A DNA stretch of 46,435 bases from a virus, in IMG/VR virus record IMGVR_UViG_3300037485_000843, positions 1 to 46,435 of that record; one strand, 5' to 3'. This document shows, one piece after another, positions 8,266-14,968 of the stretch. Under the pieces are notes generated by a model, which was not told the origin of the DNA, did not search any database, and was given only the letters and a program-made list of their open reading frames with translations. Both the position numbers and the translations under genes were made by a program. How positions within the stretch are numbered: the first letter of the stretch is position 1; each line of letters begins with the position of its first letter.

Positions 8266-9508
8266 ATATATTGTCATGGGGCAAATATTCATAGTAGATG
8301 GTACTGCCGTTATCAGCACTACAGGCCGCAAGGTAGCAGATACCAACTTCACTTGCGTAGGTGCTGGTAACTTTACTGTCTGGATGGCTAACGGCACAAC
8401 TGGCACACTATCTGGCACTAACGTGCAGGGGACGCCTGTTGCACTGGCTGCTGGACTTAATACGATAACCACAACAGGAGCCGTAGCAGATGGTGTGATA
8501 GATATTACCATAGGAACTGCTGCCAATACTAATACCGTAAACTCATGTTCTGCTGCTTCTGGTGGTCAATGTGGGGCGAGTATCCCAACAAGTGCAGATA
8601 ACCTCTACGGTGACAGCAATAGCTTTACAGCTGGCAGCCAGGTGCTGACCGTTGATGCGGCACTGAACGTGCTAGACCTCGACTTTACGGGGGCGACGAA
8701 TAGCCCGACGTTAACTGGTGCTAACTGGTTAAACATATATGGTAATACAACATTAATTTCCGCAATGACATTTAGCGTAGTTCATCTCGATTTTTTAGGG
8801 GCAGGGACTTTTCAGCCAGCTGGTTTAGTATTTGCAAGTACAGTACATTTTATTATAGGTAGTTTGGTAGGTACATTTGAATTATTAGGCGATTTAAGTA
8901 CACAACTTATCAGTGTAGACACTTGTACATTCGATACGGGGGGATATGATATTACCTGTACTTCTTTTGAAACAGGAGGAGCAGGTGCAAAAACAATAAC
9001 ATTAGGCGACTCTATCATAAACTGTACCTCTTGGGATATGGTAACAGGTGGTGGAGCAGTAACCCTCACCGCCAACACCGCAACCATCAACTGCTCAGGC
9101 AATTTCGCTGGCAGCTCCTTAGACTATAACGGAGCGACTGTCAATCTTACAGGAGCCACAAGCACTGTCACTGGAAATAATGAGTTTGCGACGCTGGGCT
9201 TTACTAGGGCAGGCGTGCAGACCATTTCCTTTACGGACGGGACGACCCAGACAGTCACGGCATTGGCAAGGGACGCTGGCACATCAGTCAAGACACTGCA
9301 AGGAACATCAACAGCAGGTTGGGCTATAGCAGCAGCCGGTGCTGCAACACATCTGGACTACATCAGTCTACTCTATAGTGCAGCCTCACCAGCTAATAAG
9401 TTCTATTACGGCATTGGTTCAACTGTAGGCATAGGCAATAGCGGCTGGCAGCCTTATCAGTCAAATGTCTTTGGGACAACCTACTCATTTATGGGAACGG
9501 TAGCATAA
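8255..9508 (+). CDS. Beta-rich tail fibre/appendage protein, mosaic
   Basis: A 417-aa protein dominated by Thr, Gly, Ala and Asn, with repeated beta strands (for example GAKTITLGDSIINCTSWDMV and DGTTQTVTALARDAGTSV), typical of phage appendages. No membrane segment. The middle (nt about 8720-9050) is visibly richer in A+T than the flanks and uses different codons, suggesting a swapped internal module, as in host-range fibres. It is the last large gene before the rightward block ends. Function is inferred from composition and position. Confidence 0.6.
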   Translation: MSDRYIVMGQIFIVDGTAVISTTGRKVADTNFTCVGAGNFTVWMANGTTGTLSGTNVQGTPVALAAGLNTITTTGAVADGVIDITIGTAANTNTVNSCSAASGGQCGASIPTSADNLYGDSNSFTAGSQVLTVDAALNVLDLDFTGATNSPTLTGANWLNIYGNTTLISAMTFSVVHLDFLGAGTFQPAGLVFASTVHFIIGSLVGTFELLGDLSTQLISVDTCTFDTGGYDITCTSFETGGAGAKTITLGDSIINCTSWDMVTGGGAVTLTANTATINCSGNFAGSSLDYNGATVNLTGATSTVTGNNEFATLGFTRAGVQTISFTDGTTQTVTALARDAGTSVKTLQGTSTAGWAIAAAGAATHLDYISLLYSAASPANKFYYGIGSTVGIGNSGWQPYQSNVFGTTYSFMGTVA

Positions 9509-9560
9509 TTAATACACGCATGGCTAGAATAATGCTGATGAGTCCGTAGAATGAGAGACG

Positions 9561-9725
9561 ATGATGGCTTATCACGAATCAGATGGCATGGTGCAGGAGT
9601 GGACCTCCAGGTGCTTACTATGCCGTTACTGTGGCTTCGACTATGATAATATTAAAAATCAAGAACCCTATTGTCCAGCCTGCGGAAGTGAGGAGTTTGA
9701 TATTCTTGAAGAATACTATGGATGA
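9561..9725 (+). CDS. Small zinc-ribbon protein (53-54 aa)
   Basis: Tandem ATGs at 9561 and 9564. The product has CLLCRYCGFDY and CPACGSEEFDILEEYYG, a four-cysteine zinc ribbon with an acidic C terminus. Its last 18 residues have a near-copy just after the neighbouring HNH gene (10292-10369), so the region once held two related genes or one gene that was partly duplicated. Function unknown. Confidence 0.65.
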   Translation: MMAYHESDGMVQEWTSRCLLCRYCGFDYDNIKNQEPYCPACGSEEFDILEEYYG

Positions 9726-9750
9726 CATTATGTATCAACTGTAGTATAAT
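9722..9750 (+). promoter_or_regulatory. Promoter of the HNH gene
   Basis: ATGACA (9722-9727), a 17-nt spacer and a perfect TATAAT (9745-9750), with the expected start near 9757, 15 nt before the HNH start codon. It gives the endonuclease its own transcription inside the fibre operon, common for mobile HNH genes. Confidence 0.6.
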
Positions 9751-9771
9751 GACTACAAATGGAGATGAGTT

Positions 9772-10296
9772 ATGCCACAGTTAGGAGAAATTCAACGAGG
9801 TTCAGAAATTGGGAAAAGACAAGATTGCAAGTTTATATGGCACGCTTGTATCCTGTGTGGTAAAGAAAGATGGGTGCGAATAGATAGAACCACAACAGAC
9901 CAATCCCGTTGTATTGTATGTAGTCGTAAAACATTTGGCGATAGAATGCGTGGTGAGCTAAATTGGAGATGGAGTGGTGGTAAGTATAAATCACTTGGTT
10001 ATTACTATATAAGGGTTTACTCAGAAGATTTCTTTTGGCCTATGGCTGTTCATCTTAAAGACCGAACTTACGGTAAAGTATTGGAACATCGTTTAATAAT
10101 GGCGAAGCATCTCAATCGTTGCCTTTTGCCGTGGGAAGTAGTTCATCATAGGAATGGTATTAGAGATGATAACAGACTAGAAAACCTTGAGTTATTAGGA
10201 AGTCAAGGTCGTCACAACACACAGATAAACCAATACATTAAAAAATTAGAGAAAAGAATCAAGGAATTAGAAAAAGAATTAGCGAGTAAAGGTTAA
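9772..10296 (+). CDS. HNH homing-type endonuclease with N-terminal zinc ribbon
   Basis: A 174-aa protein. An N-terminal ribbon (CILCGKERW ... CIVCSRKTFG, residues about 29-60) is followed by an HNH_3-like core, VLEHRLIMAKHLNR, then WEVVHHRNGIRDDNRLENLELL (residues about 103-142). It ends in a Lys/Glu-rich coiled coil. This is the layout of free-standing phage homing endonucleases that cut DNA and spread by copying. It is richer in A+T than the neighbouring virion genes. A related zinc-ribbon gene stands upstream and a truncated one downstream, so it looks inserted. Confidence 0.85.
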   Translation: MPQLGEIQRGSEIGKRQDCKFIWHACILCGKERWVRIDRTTTDQSRCIVCSRKTFGDRMRGELNWRWSGGKYKSLGYYYIRVYSEDFFWPMAVHLKDRTYGKVLEHRLIMAKHLNRCLLPWEVVHHRNGIRDDNRLENLELLGSQGRHNTQINQYIKKLEKRIKELEKELASKG

Positions 10297-10369
10297 ACGT
10301 GGAGAAGATGATTGTTGCCCGGCTTGTGGTGGTGAAGATTACGATTTACTAGAGGAATATTTTGATTAG
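10292..10369 (+). pseudogene. Truncated zinc-ribbon relic after the HNH gene
   Basis: In frame with a TAG at 10367 this stretch encodes CCPACGGEDYDLLEEYFD, which parallels CPACGSEEFDILEEYYG at the end of the intact gene at 9561-9725. There is no start codon; a stop lies just upstream in this frame, within the end of the HNH gene. The 5' half is missing, as expected if the HNH gene replaced it on insertion. Confidence 0.6.
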
Positions 10370-10378
10370 AAAGGACTT

Positions 10379-10606
10379 ATGCCAATGACACCTGACGTTA
10401 TCGAGCGCCCTGAATTCACCGAGTTATGCCGGAGAGTTGATAACCACCTCAATCATCTTGATGAATCAATGGATGGCATAAACACGCGCATGTCAAAGAT
10501 GGAGGGTGGGCTGGCTACCCTGAAGTGGATGGTAGGCATAGGTCTTACTTTTATATCTGTGGCGGTGGCTGTTATAAGCGTTATCCTGGCTTTAGCAGGG
10601 GGCTAG
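10379..10606 (+). CDS. XhlA-like membrane protein, possible holin
   Basis: A 75-aa protein: a helical, charged N-terminal part (TELCRRVDNHLNHLDESMDG, coiled-coil-like) followed by one membrane helix (about residues 50-73, MVGIGLTFISVAVAVISVIL). This is the layout of haemolysin XhlA-like and related phage membrane proteins, which are often found near lysis genes. It is the last gene of the rightward block, 48 nt before the terminator. Whether it is the holin, or the two-helix protein at 12705 is, cannot be decided here. Confidence 0.6.
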   Translation: MPMTPDVIERPEFTELCRRVDNHLNHLDESMDGINTRMSKMEGGLATLKWMVGIGLTFISVAVAVISVILALAGG

Positions 10607-10653
10607 GTTGCGAAAATTAGGGCATAGACTAGGTGGGGTGGTGTAAGATGTAT

Positions 10654-10675
10654 AGGCCGCTTGTTTCAGCGGCCT
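10654..10675 (+). terminator. Terminator of the rightward block
   Basis: A perfect 8-bp stem AGGCCGCT/AGCGGCCT with a 6-nt loop, followed by CTTTATTTCTTCTTTTTT. It lies between the convergent ends of the rightward and leftward blocks, where a terminator is expected. Confidence 0.85.
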
Positions 10676-10677
10676 CT

Positions 10678-11049
10678 TTATTTCTTCTTTTTTCTGATTT
10701 CTTTTGTTACCGCCTCAACTATCGCTGCGACACAATGGGCATAGGCTTCATGTTTACAATCTTCTCCAATGTATTCCCAAATCTGATTTATAGCGTGAAC
10801 TGATTCATGTGATACTGTGGCATAGAAGCGGTCATCCTTAACTGGAATGTTTATATATATTACAGGAACACAGTGCCAGGAGTTACTTGCCCACCAGTGA
10901 CCCCTGCCACCCTCTAAGTCTTTCGGTGTGGTGTGTATGTCCCCGGCTTTCTTGAGCCATGGGATAGCCTTCTTCTGCTCCCCCCATGCTACTAAGACAA
11001 AGTATTCATTGTTTAGTATAGGGACATTGATATGAGTGAACTTATCCAT
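10678..11049 (-). CDS. HExxH putative metallopeptidase-like protein
   Basis: A 123-aa protein with HESVH at residues 81-85 and a downstream acidic/His helix (EDCKHEAYAHCVAAI, Glu at about 101) that could supply a third zinc ligand. Small phage proteins of this kind resemble minimal zincin domains; activity is not shown. It is the last gene of the leftward block and ends in a Lys-rich tail (EIRKKKK). Its start overlaps the preceding gene by 8 nt. Confidence 0.6.
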   Translation of the reverse strand: MDKFTHINVPILNNEYFVLVAWGEQKKAIPWLKKAGDIHTTPKDLEGGRGHWWASNSWHCVPVIYINIPVKDDRFYATVSHESVHAINQIWEYIGEDCKHEAYAHCVAAIVEAVTKEIRKKKK

Positions 11050-11194
11050 GGATGTCCAGCGAAAGTCTGTCTTCGTAGTCCCGGAGAAGGGTTAAGATAA
11101 CCCTGAACTTCTCCGCGAAAGAATCGGTGCTTGGGATAATCTCCCTCAACTCAAGTAGGTCCTTCTCATAAACTTCGACACGCACCTTTTTCAT
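11042..11194 (-). CDS. Small protein (50 aa), ribbon-helix-helix-like
   Basis: The ATG at 11194 overlaps the stop of the upstream gene (ATGA). The product begins MKKVRVEVYEKDLLELREII and continues with an amphipathic helix. An N-terminal strand followed by two helices is what CopG/Arc-type DNA-binding proteins look like, but this is weak evidence. It is coupled on both sides by short overlaps. Confidence 0.55.
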   Translation of the reverse strand: MKKVRVEVYEKDLLELREIIPSTDSFAEKFRVILTLLRDYEDRLSLDIHG

Positions 11195-11364
11195 TCTTCT
11201 CCTTCTTTAAGAAAATGCCCATGAATAGGGCAGCATTCTATCATTACAAATATACCCTTCTGCCCCATATATCCTTGACCATGCCCATTGTCCATTATGG
11301 GACATTCACAACCAGCCTCTATTGCCTCATCGCTTCCAGGGTTTAGTATTTTCTTTTCCATCAT
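11191..11364 (-). CDS. Small Cys-rich phage protein (57 aa)
   Basis: It contains NPGSDEAIEAGCECPIMDNG and ECCPIHG, a pattern I have often seen in short uncharacterised phage proteins; the Cys/His set suggests metal binding. The start is one of two tandem ATGs (11364, 11361) and overlaps the metallophosphoesterase stop by 4 nt; the stop overlaps the next ATG. Function unknown. Confidence 0.7.
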   Translation of the reverse strand: MMEKKILNPGSDEAIEAGCECPIMDNGHGQGYMGQKGIFVMIECCPIHGHFLKEGEE

Positions 11365-12191
11365 TGTACCTTATACACATTGATGTCATGTGACTTGATA
11401 TTCAACTCGTACCTTACGCAACCCAGGGTGTTAGGCGTATAGTTCTTCTTTTCTCCATAAGAAGGGGTGATGTCCTGGGTATATGTGGTGAAGTAACTCC
11501 CGGTCAATGCTCCGTTCCTCATTGAATCAGAAACCTTTGGCTCATTGCGCTTCCCTGTAACACATAGCTTAGGAATCTCTACATCTGTCACTAAGGCATG
11601 TGTATGAGCGTAGCCGAACAGGTCCGTGTCTGTGTATTGGCTCATAAAAGTAACTAGAGCGCCAACCTTCCCGGATAAGGTAACGGCTCCACTTGAGCCA
11701 TGGGTAAAGATACAGGTGAACATGTGTGTTTCCTGGCTGTGTTCCCGGTCAAAGAAGAAGCGTATACATGCTACATGCCCACCATTAGGCACATCAAGCA
11801 CCTTGCATATGTTCTTCATTACGTCCTGGTTATCATGGGACTTTCTTGTGGCTTCATGGTTCCCCTCAAGCATGACCTTGAGTTTGCGCTGCCCGGCTAA
11901 CTTCTTGAACTTCTTGGCTATCCATTCTTCCTGAGAGTCACAGATGTTCTCTACGTCCACCCATGAAGCAAGGCTCCCTATGTCAAAGCGTTTGTCATTA
12001 GGCGCTATGAACTCTCCGTAGTCTCCCATCCCGACAACAGCACAGAAGTCATCCTCCTCCATGGTACGGATAGCAGAATCAATACGCCTCTCCTGGCAAT
12101 GCTTGGTCCCTCCATGTGTGTCTCCCATAGCATACAGGTTAAAGATATGCCTGGAGTTAGTATAAGGGATTGTTATATCTAAAGTCTTCAT
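11361..12191 (-). CDS. Calcineurin-like metallophosphoesterase
   Basis: A 276-aa protein with the family motifs in order: GDTHGG (23-28), GMGDYGE (54-60), GNHE (110-113), THGSSG (163-168) and GYAHTH (193-198). These build the two-metal centre that hydrolyses phosphoesters. The substrate is unknown; phage relatives may act on nucleotides, RNA ends or DNA ends. The gene is followed by overlapping small genes and preceded by a strong stem-loop. All metal-ligand motifs are present, so an active enzyme is likely. Confidence 0.88.
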   Translation of the reverse strand: MKTLDITIPYTNSRHIFNLYAMGDTHGGTKHCQERRIDSAIRTMEEDDFCAVVGMGDYGEFIAPNDKRFDIGSLASWVDVENICDSQEEWIAKKFKKLAGQRKLKVMLEGNHEATRKSHDNQDVMKNICKVLDVPNGGHVACIRFFFDREHSQETHMFTCIFTHGSSGAVTLSGKVGALVTFMSQYTDTDLFGYAHTHALVTDVEIPKLCVTGKRNEPKVSDSMRNGALTGSYFTTYTQDITPSYGEKKNYTPNTLGCVRYELNIKSHDINVYKVQ

Positions 12192-12210
12192 ACGCCCTTT
12201 CGTTATTAGT

Positions 12211-12237
12211 GGGAGGGGGACGAGTTGTCCCCCTCCC
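12211..12237 (-). terminator. Strong stem-loop upstream of the metallophosphoesterase
   Basis: A perfect 11-bp stem GGGAGGGGGAC/GTCCCCCTCCC with a 5-nt loop, in the gap between the 141-aa zinc-ribbon gene and the metallophosphoesterase. No U-run follows on the minus strand, so attenuation or mRNA stabilisation is as likely as termination. Confidence 0.6.
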
Positions 12238-12247
12238 TGCTATCATG

Positions 12248-12673
12248 CTATTTCTTACCGGATTTTACTGGCTCTTTGGCACACTTTGTCTTAGGCTTAC
12301 CCACTTTCTTATCACCCCCTTTTATTACTGTTCCTTCCGGACATTCGCATATTATGGAAGCATGAATAGTGTCGTAGAGTGTGTCATAGATAGATATTCT
12401 TTCCACCAGTTTCTCGTCAGTAACCTTTTCAAACTGCTTGCCACATCCATAGCAGTAATAATCTCTGCTGTCGCCAATATATATAGGCGCGAGTTTCTTC
12501 CCAAGCGTCACTCTCTTACACACCGGGCAGTTAATGTCTTCAAGAACTGCTTCCTTCTTAAGTTTGCATACGGCATCTTCAAGGTTATTAAGCCTACCGA
12601 TAATATTTGATACAACACTTTGCGCCCAACCACCTGGCGCTACATCTAACCACTTTACTATTTTTTGTTTCAT
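12248..12673 (-). CDS. Zinc-ribbon protein (141 aa)
   Basis: The central part has CPVCKRVTLG and, 20 residues on, CYGCGKQFE, two CxxC knuckles of a zinc ribbon. The N terminus (IVKWLDVAPGGWAQSVVSNI) and basic C terminus (KKVGKPKTKCAKEPVKSGKK) are not recognised. It has its own promoter at 12691-12719, with an AAAGGGGG ribosome binding site. Nucleic-acid binding is inferred from the fold only. Confidence 0.6.
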   Translation of the reverse strand: MKQKIVKWLDVAPGGWAQSVVSNIIGRLNNLEDAVCKLKKEAVLEDINCPVCKRVTLGKKLAPIYIGDSRDYYCYGCGKQFEKVTDEKLVERISIYDTLYDTIHASIICECPEGTVIKGGDKKVGKPKTKCAKEPVKSGKK

Positions 12674-12690
12674 ATTCCCCCTTTTCTACG

Positions 12691-12719
12691 AGTGTATCAC
12701 AGAATTATGGTCTTGTCAA
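12691..12719 (-). promoter_or_regulatory. Leftward promoter, TGA-extended family
   Basis: On the minus strand TTGACA, a 17-nt spacer ending in TGA, then TACACT. The start is expected near 12684, 11 nt before the zinc-ribbon gene. It shares the exact spacer length and TGA with five other sites in this genome. Confidence 0.75.
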
Positions 12720-12896
12720 CTTCTTCACTGTTCTCTTGATGCCTCCAACAACAGGTGGTAGTCCGAACATCGCTGTGATAACAGCTATCGTTACCCATTC
12801 CCAATTATTAGGCAAGCACCCGGCGGCTGACATCACCGCCCACCCAATCAACAGCATGATTGTAACTATCCACTTAACAATACTTTCTGGTGTCAT
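12705..12896 (-). CDS. Two-helix membrane protein, holin candidate
   Basis: A 63-aa protein from the ATG at 12896, which follows GGAGGGAAAG and overlaps the peptidase stop (ATGA). An upstream in-frame ATG at 12908 lacks a good ribosome site. Two hydrophobic helices (IVTIMLLIGWAVMSAAG and VTIAVITAMFGLPPVV) and a basic tail (KRTVKKLTRP) are typical of small class II holins. Its coupling to the cysteine peptidase gene suggests a holin-endolysin pair, an inference. Confidence 0.6.
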   Translation of the reverse strand: MTPESIVKWIVTIMLLIGWAVMSAAGCLPNNWEWVTIAVITAMFGLPPVVGGIKRTVKKLTRP

Positions 12897-13789
12897 CTTT
12901 CCCTCCATATTTTTAATACTTCCGACATTTTATTGCAAGGGCATATAGGCTTAGGTGGCTTAGGTGGGACCGGAGGTTCCGGCGGTATAAAACCAGACAT
13001 GTCAACGTCTATACAGTGAGCGTCATACCCTCCGAAGTATTCCTTAAGAACATCTATGTCTTCCATCCTGAACTTGAAGCCACCCTTCGTTCCCAAGAAT
13101 GGAATAAGCTGGCCCCAATTCTTACCCCATGTGTTGATGGATTCGTATAACCCATTGTCTGTATAGGTGTGGATTAAGAACTCGTGGCCTCCACCCATCT
13201 TGGTGTCCTTGTTGATAGCTGGCTGTACTTCAAGGCTCCCATTGAACCAACTAGTAGGCCAAGGAATACCTATTGCTACACACTTACGAGCAGCAAGGGC
13301 ATCCATGATGCCTTCATTGCCATTCTCTATGCGTAGTTTCTTGAACTGCGGGTAGTGTATAGCCAGGTCATCCTTAAGGTTCGGGTCAGTAGTATCAAGC
13401 CTCACTATATTAGACATAGGCTCAAAAGTTACAGGCCACAGCGCCCAATCAAGGAAGCCATGTTCCTCCAGCCACCGGAAGGCATCGTTAGGGAAGCATC
13501 CCCAATCAATATTCAGTTTCCCTTCATAGTAACGCGCTCCGTTATACATCCACCATGGAGAGAAGGCAAGGGGGGCCTTCTTTGCTATCATCCCATCCTT
13601 TACCCCCTCTGTATGGCACAACTCAGCGCCAGTGTAGCCTACGCACATTCCTATGCCATCCTGGTCCCCGGTCTGTGGGAGTAAGTCGCTGTTGTTTGCC
13701 GATGGCGGGCGGGCTATTGCTTTTCTAACGAAGTATGTTTCATTGGATATGTGTGGGTCCTTACGCCACCCTCCCATTAACTCAGGCAT
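12893..13789 (-). CDS. Papain-like (C1-type) cysteine peptidase
   Basis: A 298-aa protein. The papain catalytic set is visible: Gln43 in QDGIGMCVGYTG with nucleophile Cys49, His202 in GGGHEFLIHTY, and Asn219 in NTWGKNWG. Residues about 260-280 are Pro-rich (PPEPPVPPKPPKP) ahead of a short basic end. There is no signal peptide. It is directly coupled to a two-helix membrane protein, so it may serve as the lytic enzyme acting on envelope protein or peptide cross-links. Virion maturation protease is the alternative. ATG 13789 follows GAGGTTGAAGG. Confidence 0.8.
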   Translation of the reverse strand: MPELMGGWRKDPHISNETYFVRKAIARPPSANNSDLLPQTGDQDGIGMCVGYTGAELCHTEGVKDGMIAKKAPLAFSPWWMYNGARYYEGKLNIDWGCFPNDAFRWLEEHGFLDWALWPVTFEPMSNIVRLDTTDPNLKDDLAIHYPQFKKLRIENGNEGIMDALAARKCVAIGIPWPTSWFNGSLEVQPAINKDTKMGGGHEFLIHTYTDNGLYESINTWGKNWGQLIPFLGTKGGFKFRMEDIDVLKEYFGGYDAHCIDVDMSGFIPPEPPVPPKPPKPICPCNKMSEVLKIWRER

Positions 13790-14006
13790 CCTTCAACCTC
13801 CTTTTATCTGCTGCTCTTTTCTTCCGGGTTTCCTTCTTGTCTGTATAAAAGACAAGCGATAGTTCTGCTGGCTTAGTCTTGGTTGGCAGCTTGTCTATGG
13901 TGATTCTAACGCGATGTACTAAACTGCAATCACAACACGCCAAGAGTAAGCCCTCATCTGCCTTCATCTTATATGGTTCTCCATTGTATATCTGGTCGTA
14001 CTTCAC
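13782..14006 (-). CDS. Small CxxC protein (74 aa)
   Basis: GTG start at 14006 behind GCGGAGG. It carries LLLACCDCSLVHRVRI, a motif of short phage proteins with a single Cys cluster, and a Lys/Arg-rich C terminus (KKETRKKRAADKRRLKD). It overlaps the peptidase start by 8 nt and is the first gene after the promoter candidate at 14028-14056. Function unknown. Confidence 0.6.
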   Translation of the reverse strand: MKYDQIYNGEPYKMKADEGLLLACCDCSLVHRVRITIDKLPTKTKPAELSLVFYTDKKETRKKRAADKRRLKDA

Positions 14007-14027
14007 TTTCTATGCACCTCCGCTATT

Positions 14028-14056
14028 ATGATACAACATACAAGCGCGATTATCAA
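14028..14056 (-). promoter_or_regulatory. Leftward promoter candidate for the lysis-side genes
   Basis: Minus strand: TTGATA, 17-nt spacer, TATCAT, ending 22 nt before the GTG at 14006. It sits in one of the few real gaps of the leftward block. It is weaker than the six TGA-type promoters and lacks their TGA. Confidence 0.45.
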
Positions 14057-14058
14057 AG

Positions 14059-14559
14059 TCACTTGCCTCCTTTAATCTGGAACGTCCCTCCACATAGAGG
14101 GCATTGTATGTCCTGGTCCAGCTTAGGAATATTGTGTCCTAATTCCCGGCGCAGGTCCGAGTCATGTAATACCTTTGCGTCTTCCCATAGTTCCTGTGTC
14201 AGCTTACCCTCCTTTGCAAGTGGAAGAAGCCTTACCATGCTGGTCCAGCCGGGGGTCTCTGTGCCATCAACAAAAGGCAGGGTTAAGACGTACTCCACAA
14301 CTTCTATCATCTTCCGGGCCGCGGCCTTCTCTATACCAAGGTCACGTAGGTACTCCCAATAAGCCTCATACCCTAAGAGAAGCCAATGCTCCTCATCCCT
14401 GGCCTGTTTAAGAAGCTGACCGATGTGTATATAGTAGGTCTTAATGGCTCCAGAGAACTTCTCTATCTCCTGCTTGACAGCGTATGCCTTCTCCTCCGCG
14501 GAAGTTACTACAGTTACCCTTGAATCTTTAGGTGCTGTGTCTCTTGGTTTTTCCATCAT
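14059..14559 (-). CDS. DUF3102-like helical protein with C-terminal zinc ribbon
   Basis: A 166-aa protein. The central region (KTYYIHIGQLLKQARDEEHW, then YEAYWEYLRDLGIEKAAARK) resembles the helical domain of plasmid/phage DUF3102-type proteins, some of which contain DNA-binding helices. It ends with CPLCGGTFQIKGGK, half a zinc ribbon. It starts with tandem ATGs after AAGGAGAC and overlaps the gene before it by 32 nt, the largest overlap in the block. A regulatory or partition-like role is possible but unproven. Confidence 0.55.
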   Translation of the reverse strand: MMEKPRDTAPKDSRVTVVTSAEEKAYAVKQEIEKFSGAIKTYYIHIGQLLKQARDEEHWLLLGYEAYWEYLRDLGIEKAAARKMIEVVEYVLTLPFVDGTETPGWTSMVRLLPLAKEGKLTQELWEDAKVLHDSDLRRELGHNIPKLDQDIQCPLCGGTFQIKGGK

Positions 14560-14749
14560 GTCTCCTTACGATTTCATAGAAAGCGTGTTGCCCTAAGCCA
14601 CACTTAAACTCTCTAAGCAATGGGTCAAGCCCGGTGGGTGGCTTCCAATCTGTAATCCTGCCATGTACATAGTGGATAGGACATACTCTTGTGCTGCCCT
14701 TGGGAATCGCTTTACCTTGCGCTTTCTGTAACGGGGTTAGTGTGTCCAC
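14528..14749 (-). CDS. Hypothetical protein (73 aa)
   Basis: Starts with GTG at 14749, directly after the TAG of the preceding gene and behind AGAGGATTAG. It contains CPIHYVHGRITDW and a basic end (RRHDGKTKRHS). Not recognised. It overlaps the next gene by 32 nt; both frames have good ribosome sites, so I keep both. Confidence 0.55.
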   Translation of the reverse strand: MDTLTPLQKAQGKAIPKGSTRVCPIHYVHGRITDWKPPTGLDPLLREFKCGLGQHAFYEIVRRHDGKTKRHST

Positions 14750-14959
14750 CTAATCCTCTCCAAATAATCTGTAATTGTCTAATGGAATCCATGTGCCGTT
14801 GACGCTTATTCTACATCCACCAAAGATACTCCACGTATTATCAAACCCAATTCCTTCTGTCTTGTCATTACAAATCTTGCAGTCCCAAGCTGCACAGCAA
14901 GCGCCAATAGCAGCGCATATTGCTATAAAGACCACTATCATCACTATTGTTTCTTTCAT
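14750..14959 (-). CDS. Small single-span membrane protein (69 aa)
   Basis: An N-terminal hydrophobic helix (ETIVMIVVFIAICAAIGACCA) serves as membrane anchor or uncleaved signal. It is followed by a short soluble part with CKIC and Trp residues. It starts 10 nt after the helicase stop with GGAGGTAGC upstream. Function unknown. Confidence 0.6.
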   Translation of the reverse strand: MKETIVMIVVFIAICAAIGACCAAWDCKICNDKTEGIGFDNTWSIFGGCRISVNGTWIPLDNYRLFGED

Positions 14960-14968
14960 GCTACCTCC

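Noticed and set aside
9529-9563. Sequence CTGATGAGTCCG resembling the core of a hammerhead ribozyme
   Set aside because: The second conserved element (GAAA after stem II) is absent (GAT instead), stem II is only about 3 bp, and no flanking stem with a cleavage triplet can be drawn.
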